From the NCBI GenBank assembly GCA_014898415.1, contig RCTD01000036.1, positions 186,001 through 250,000 on the forward strand: a DNA stretch of 64,000 nt, written 5' to 3'. The notes below the pieces were generated by a model. It was not told where the DNA came from, ran no database searches, and was given only the letters and a program-made list of their open reading frames with translations. Position 1 is the first letter of the stretch. Every line of letters begins with the position of its first letter. The position numbers were made by a program, and so were the translations under genes. Origin of the DNA: Stromatinia cepivora. Its lineage: Eukaryota > Ascomycota > Leotiomycetes > Helotiales > Sclerotiniaceae. This document shows, in pieces, positions 62,362-64,000 of this stretch.

Positions 62362-64000
62362 TATTACGATCATCAATCTAGATTTAGAACTAAATAAATG
62401 CGATTCGTAAACAGACTTTAAATATAGAAATAACAATATATTATTTTATAATTTTCAGAATTTAAAGAAACTTTTTTTATATAATATATTAATAATAAAG
62501 ATCATTATTCTAATATTGTTTATCAATTAAATTTAAAAAGAAAATGATTTCCTTTATAAAATAAATAATAAAAAGTTTTATAATCAAATTAAAATTAATT
62601 GATTCTTTATTACTTATAATTTTTACAATTTCTTTTATTCGTTTTCTTGAAAAATGATTTATCAATTAATTATCCTTAATATATTATTAAAATTAAAATA
62701 ATTGGAATAAAAAGAATTCAAAATCTTTCAATTAATCAAAATATTTCTTGAAACCAAATTAAAAATAATTTTAAAAGTAAAAATAGAATCAAAATAATAT
62801 ATTTGTTTTCAATTATTAATTTATTATTCAATTCGAAATAGACTTAATATAATAATTTGAAAATATATAAAAGAAATTCGAAATTTTCAAAATAATAAAT
62901 CGATAATAAATTAAAAAAATCTTTATTTATTTTATACAAAAAAAGAATATAAATCTTTCAATAATAAATTCCAATAAAATAACAATAATATTTAATAATA
63001 CTTCCATTTCTCAAAAAAGTTCTTCAAAACTTTAAAAACTTCTATTTTATAAGAATTCTAATATAATAAAAACAAAAAACTTCTTTTTTTAAACAAAACT
63101 TATATTTTAAAATTATAACAAATACTACTTTTTAATCAATCAAAAGAAAATGGATTATATTATTCAATACTTTCAAAAATAATCATTAATAATTTAATAA
63201 CAATATAAAGAACCAAATAATATTTATATATTATAAAAATAATTTAAAGAATATCTATATAATTCTATTTTAGATAAAAATAATTAATAGCGATTGATTA
63301 TTCAATATATTATTCATATCGAATAATGACTTTGTAATATATTTTGATAATTTGAAAAAGGAAATCGAAATAAAAATGGAAGGTATTTGAATAGAATATC
63401 TTTTATTAAAACTTTTTTTTATATATTACAAAAAGAATTTCCGAATTATTCTAATAATTGAAAATTAGAAATGAATTAATAAAATATATTAATAAATAAA
63501 TACTATTGAATTACTTTATAAACAAAAATAGGAAAATAATTTAGTATAATCAAATTAATATTCTTATTAAACTTTATATATATAATCTAAATAACAATAT
63601 AACAATATAACAATATAACAATATAACAATATAACAATATAACAATATAACAATATAACAATATAACAATATAACAATATAACAATATAACAATATAACA
63701 ATATAACAATATAACAATATAACAATATAACAATATAACAATATAACAATATAACAATATAACAATATAACAATATAACAATATAACAATATAACAATAT
63801 AACAATATAACAATATAACAATATATTAGAATTCTATAAACAATCTTAATCGCTTTATTTCAAATCTTCTTTAAAAAACAGATAAGAATACTTCGAATAA
63901 ATACTAATAAAAAGAACTTATTTGTTTTTATTATTAATATTCAGGATATCGTTTTATTATATATATTAATCCTTATATTTATATAAATTATAAAAAGATT
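62362..64000 (+). mobile_element. Element G2: second G-family gypsy copy, plus strand, truncated by the window end
   Basis: Starts TATTACGATCATCAATC, the LTR start of the G family. The whole stretch to 64000 is an inverted relative of 54718-53250, with the LTR at about 62362-62630 and the 5' internal region beyond. An 8-bp satellite (63591-63825) interrupts the similarity at the point equivalent to about 53475. Confidence 0.7.
63591..63825. repeat. 8-bp satellite (AACAATAT)n, about 29 copies
   Basis: Uninterrupted array. The minus-strand reading is a run of ILLYCYIV in all three near-identical frames, so these frames are not genes. Confidence 0.97.

Noticed and set aside
63567..63821. Three overlapping 72-84-codon frames reading ILLYCYIV repeats
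   Set aside because: All arise from the (AACAATAT)n array, whose 8-bp period shifts through the frames.

Overview
This window is from a filamentous ascomycete. Small spliceosomal introns (about 49-139 bases), the gene families present and many C-to-T/G-to-A nonsense changes in transposons (the footprint of repeat-induced point mutation, RIP) suggest a leotiomycete; Sclerotiniaceae or a close relative is my best inference, not a demonstrated identity. The window has two compartments with a sharp boundary near 16.97 kb.

Compartment 1 (1-16.97 kb, ordinary base composition) holds five genes that look intact. They are a short-chain dehydrogenase/reductase (1495-2495, +), a large multipass membrane protein of the fungal 'formylmethionine deformylase-like' family (2786-4979 or 5039, -), the Cdc48/p97 cofactor Shp1/p47 (8941-10371, -), the mitochondrial outer-membrane protein Mim1/Tom13 (11046-11571, +) and the mitochondrial inner-membrane insertase Oxa1 (12147-13720, +). 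Mim1 and Oxa1 are adjacent and co-oriented; Shp1 and Mim1 are divergent from a shared 674-base promoter region. Between 6.4 and 7.3 kb lie two oppositely oriented remnants of a DUF7580-like gene. A hAT-like MITE sits at 329-769 and a seven-copy 21-bp minisatellite at about 15.14-15.29 kb. From 13.7 to 16.97 kb I see no supportable gene.

Compartment 2 (16.97-64 kb) is extremely AT-rich and consists almost entirely of LTR retrotransposons nested in one another. By matching LTRs, boundaries and target-site duplications (TSDs) I infer this structure. A minus-strand Ty3/Gypsy element (G1) runs from its 5' LTR at 54478-54718 down to its 3' LTR, which is split between 24235-24291 and 17314-17527. 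Inserted in it are: a gag-only element with 78-bp LTRs (S, 17528-24234, TSD GATTT), itself carrying a 5.08-kb Ty1/Copia element (D, 17898-22978); a 2.4-kb non-autonomous LTR element (T, 25761-28167, TSD TTATT); and three 6.7-7.1-kb copies of one Copia family in alternating orientation (A, 28784-35695, -; B, 35908-42970, +, TSD TAAAT; C, 43402-50139, -, TSD ATTCA). B carries a 281-bp solo LTR of normal base composition (38192-38472). To the right are a chromodomain-type Ty3/Gypsy element (56049-62301, +, TSD CGGGA) and a second G-family element starting at 62362 on the plus strand, head-to-head with G1 and leaving the window.

Only element D keeps a long open frame (1053 codons). It combines Gag, protease and reverse transcriptase/RNase H but has lost the integrase catalytic core. 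Just after its 5' LTR it carries a 12-base match to the anticodon arm of initiator tRNA-Met, suggesting half-tRNA priming as in Drosophila copia and yeast Ty5. The block looks like heterochromatin (centromeric, pericentric or subtelomeric), but no telomere repeat array or known centromere signature settles which.
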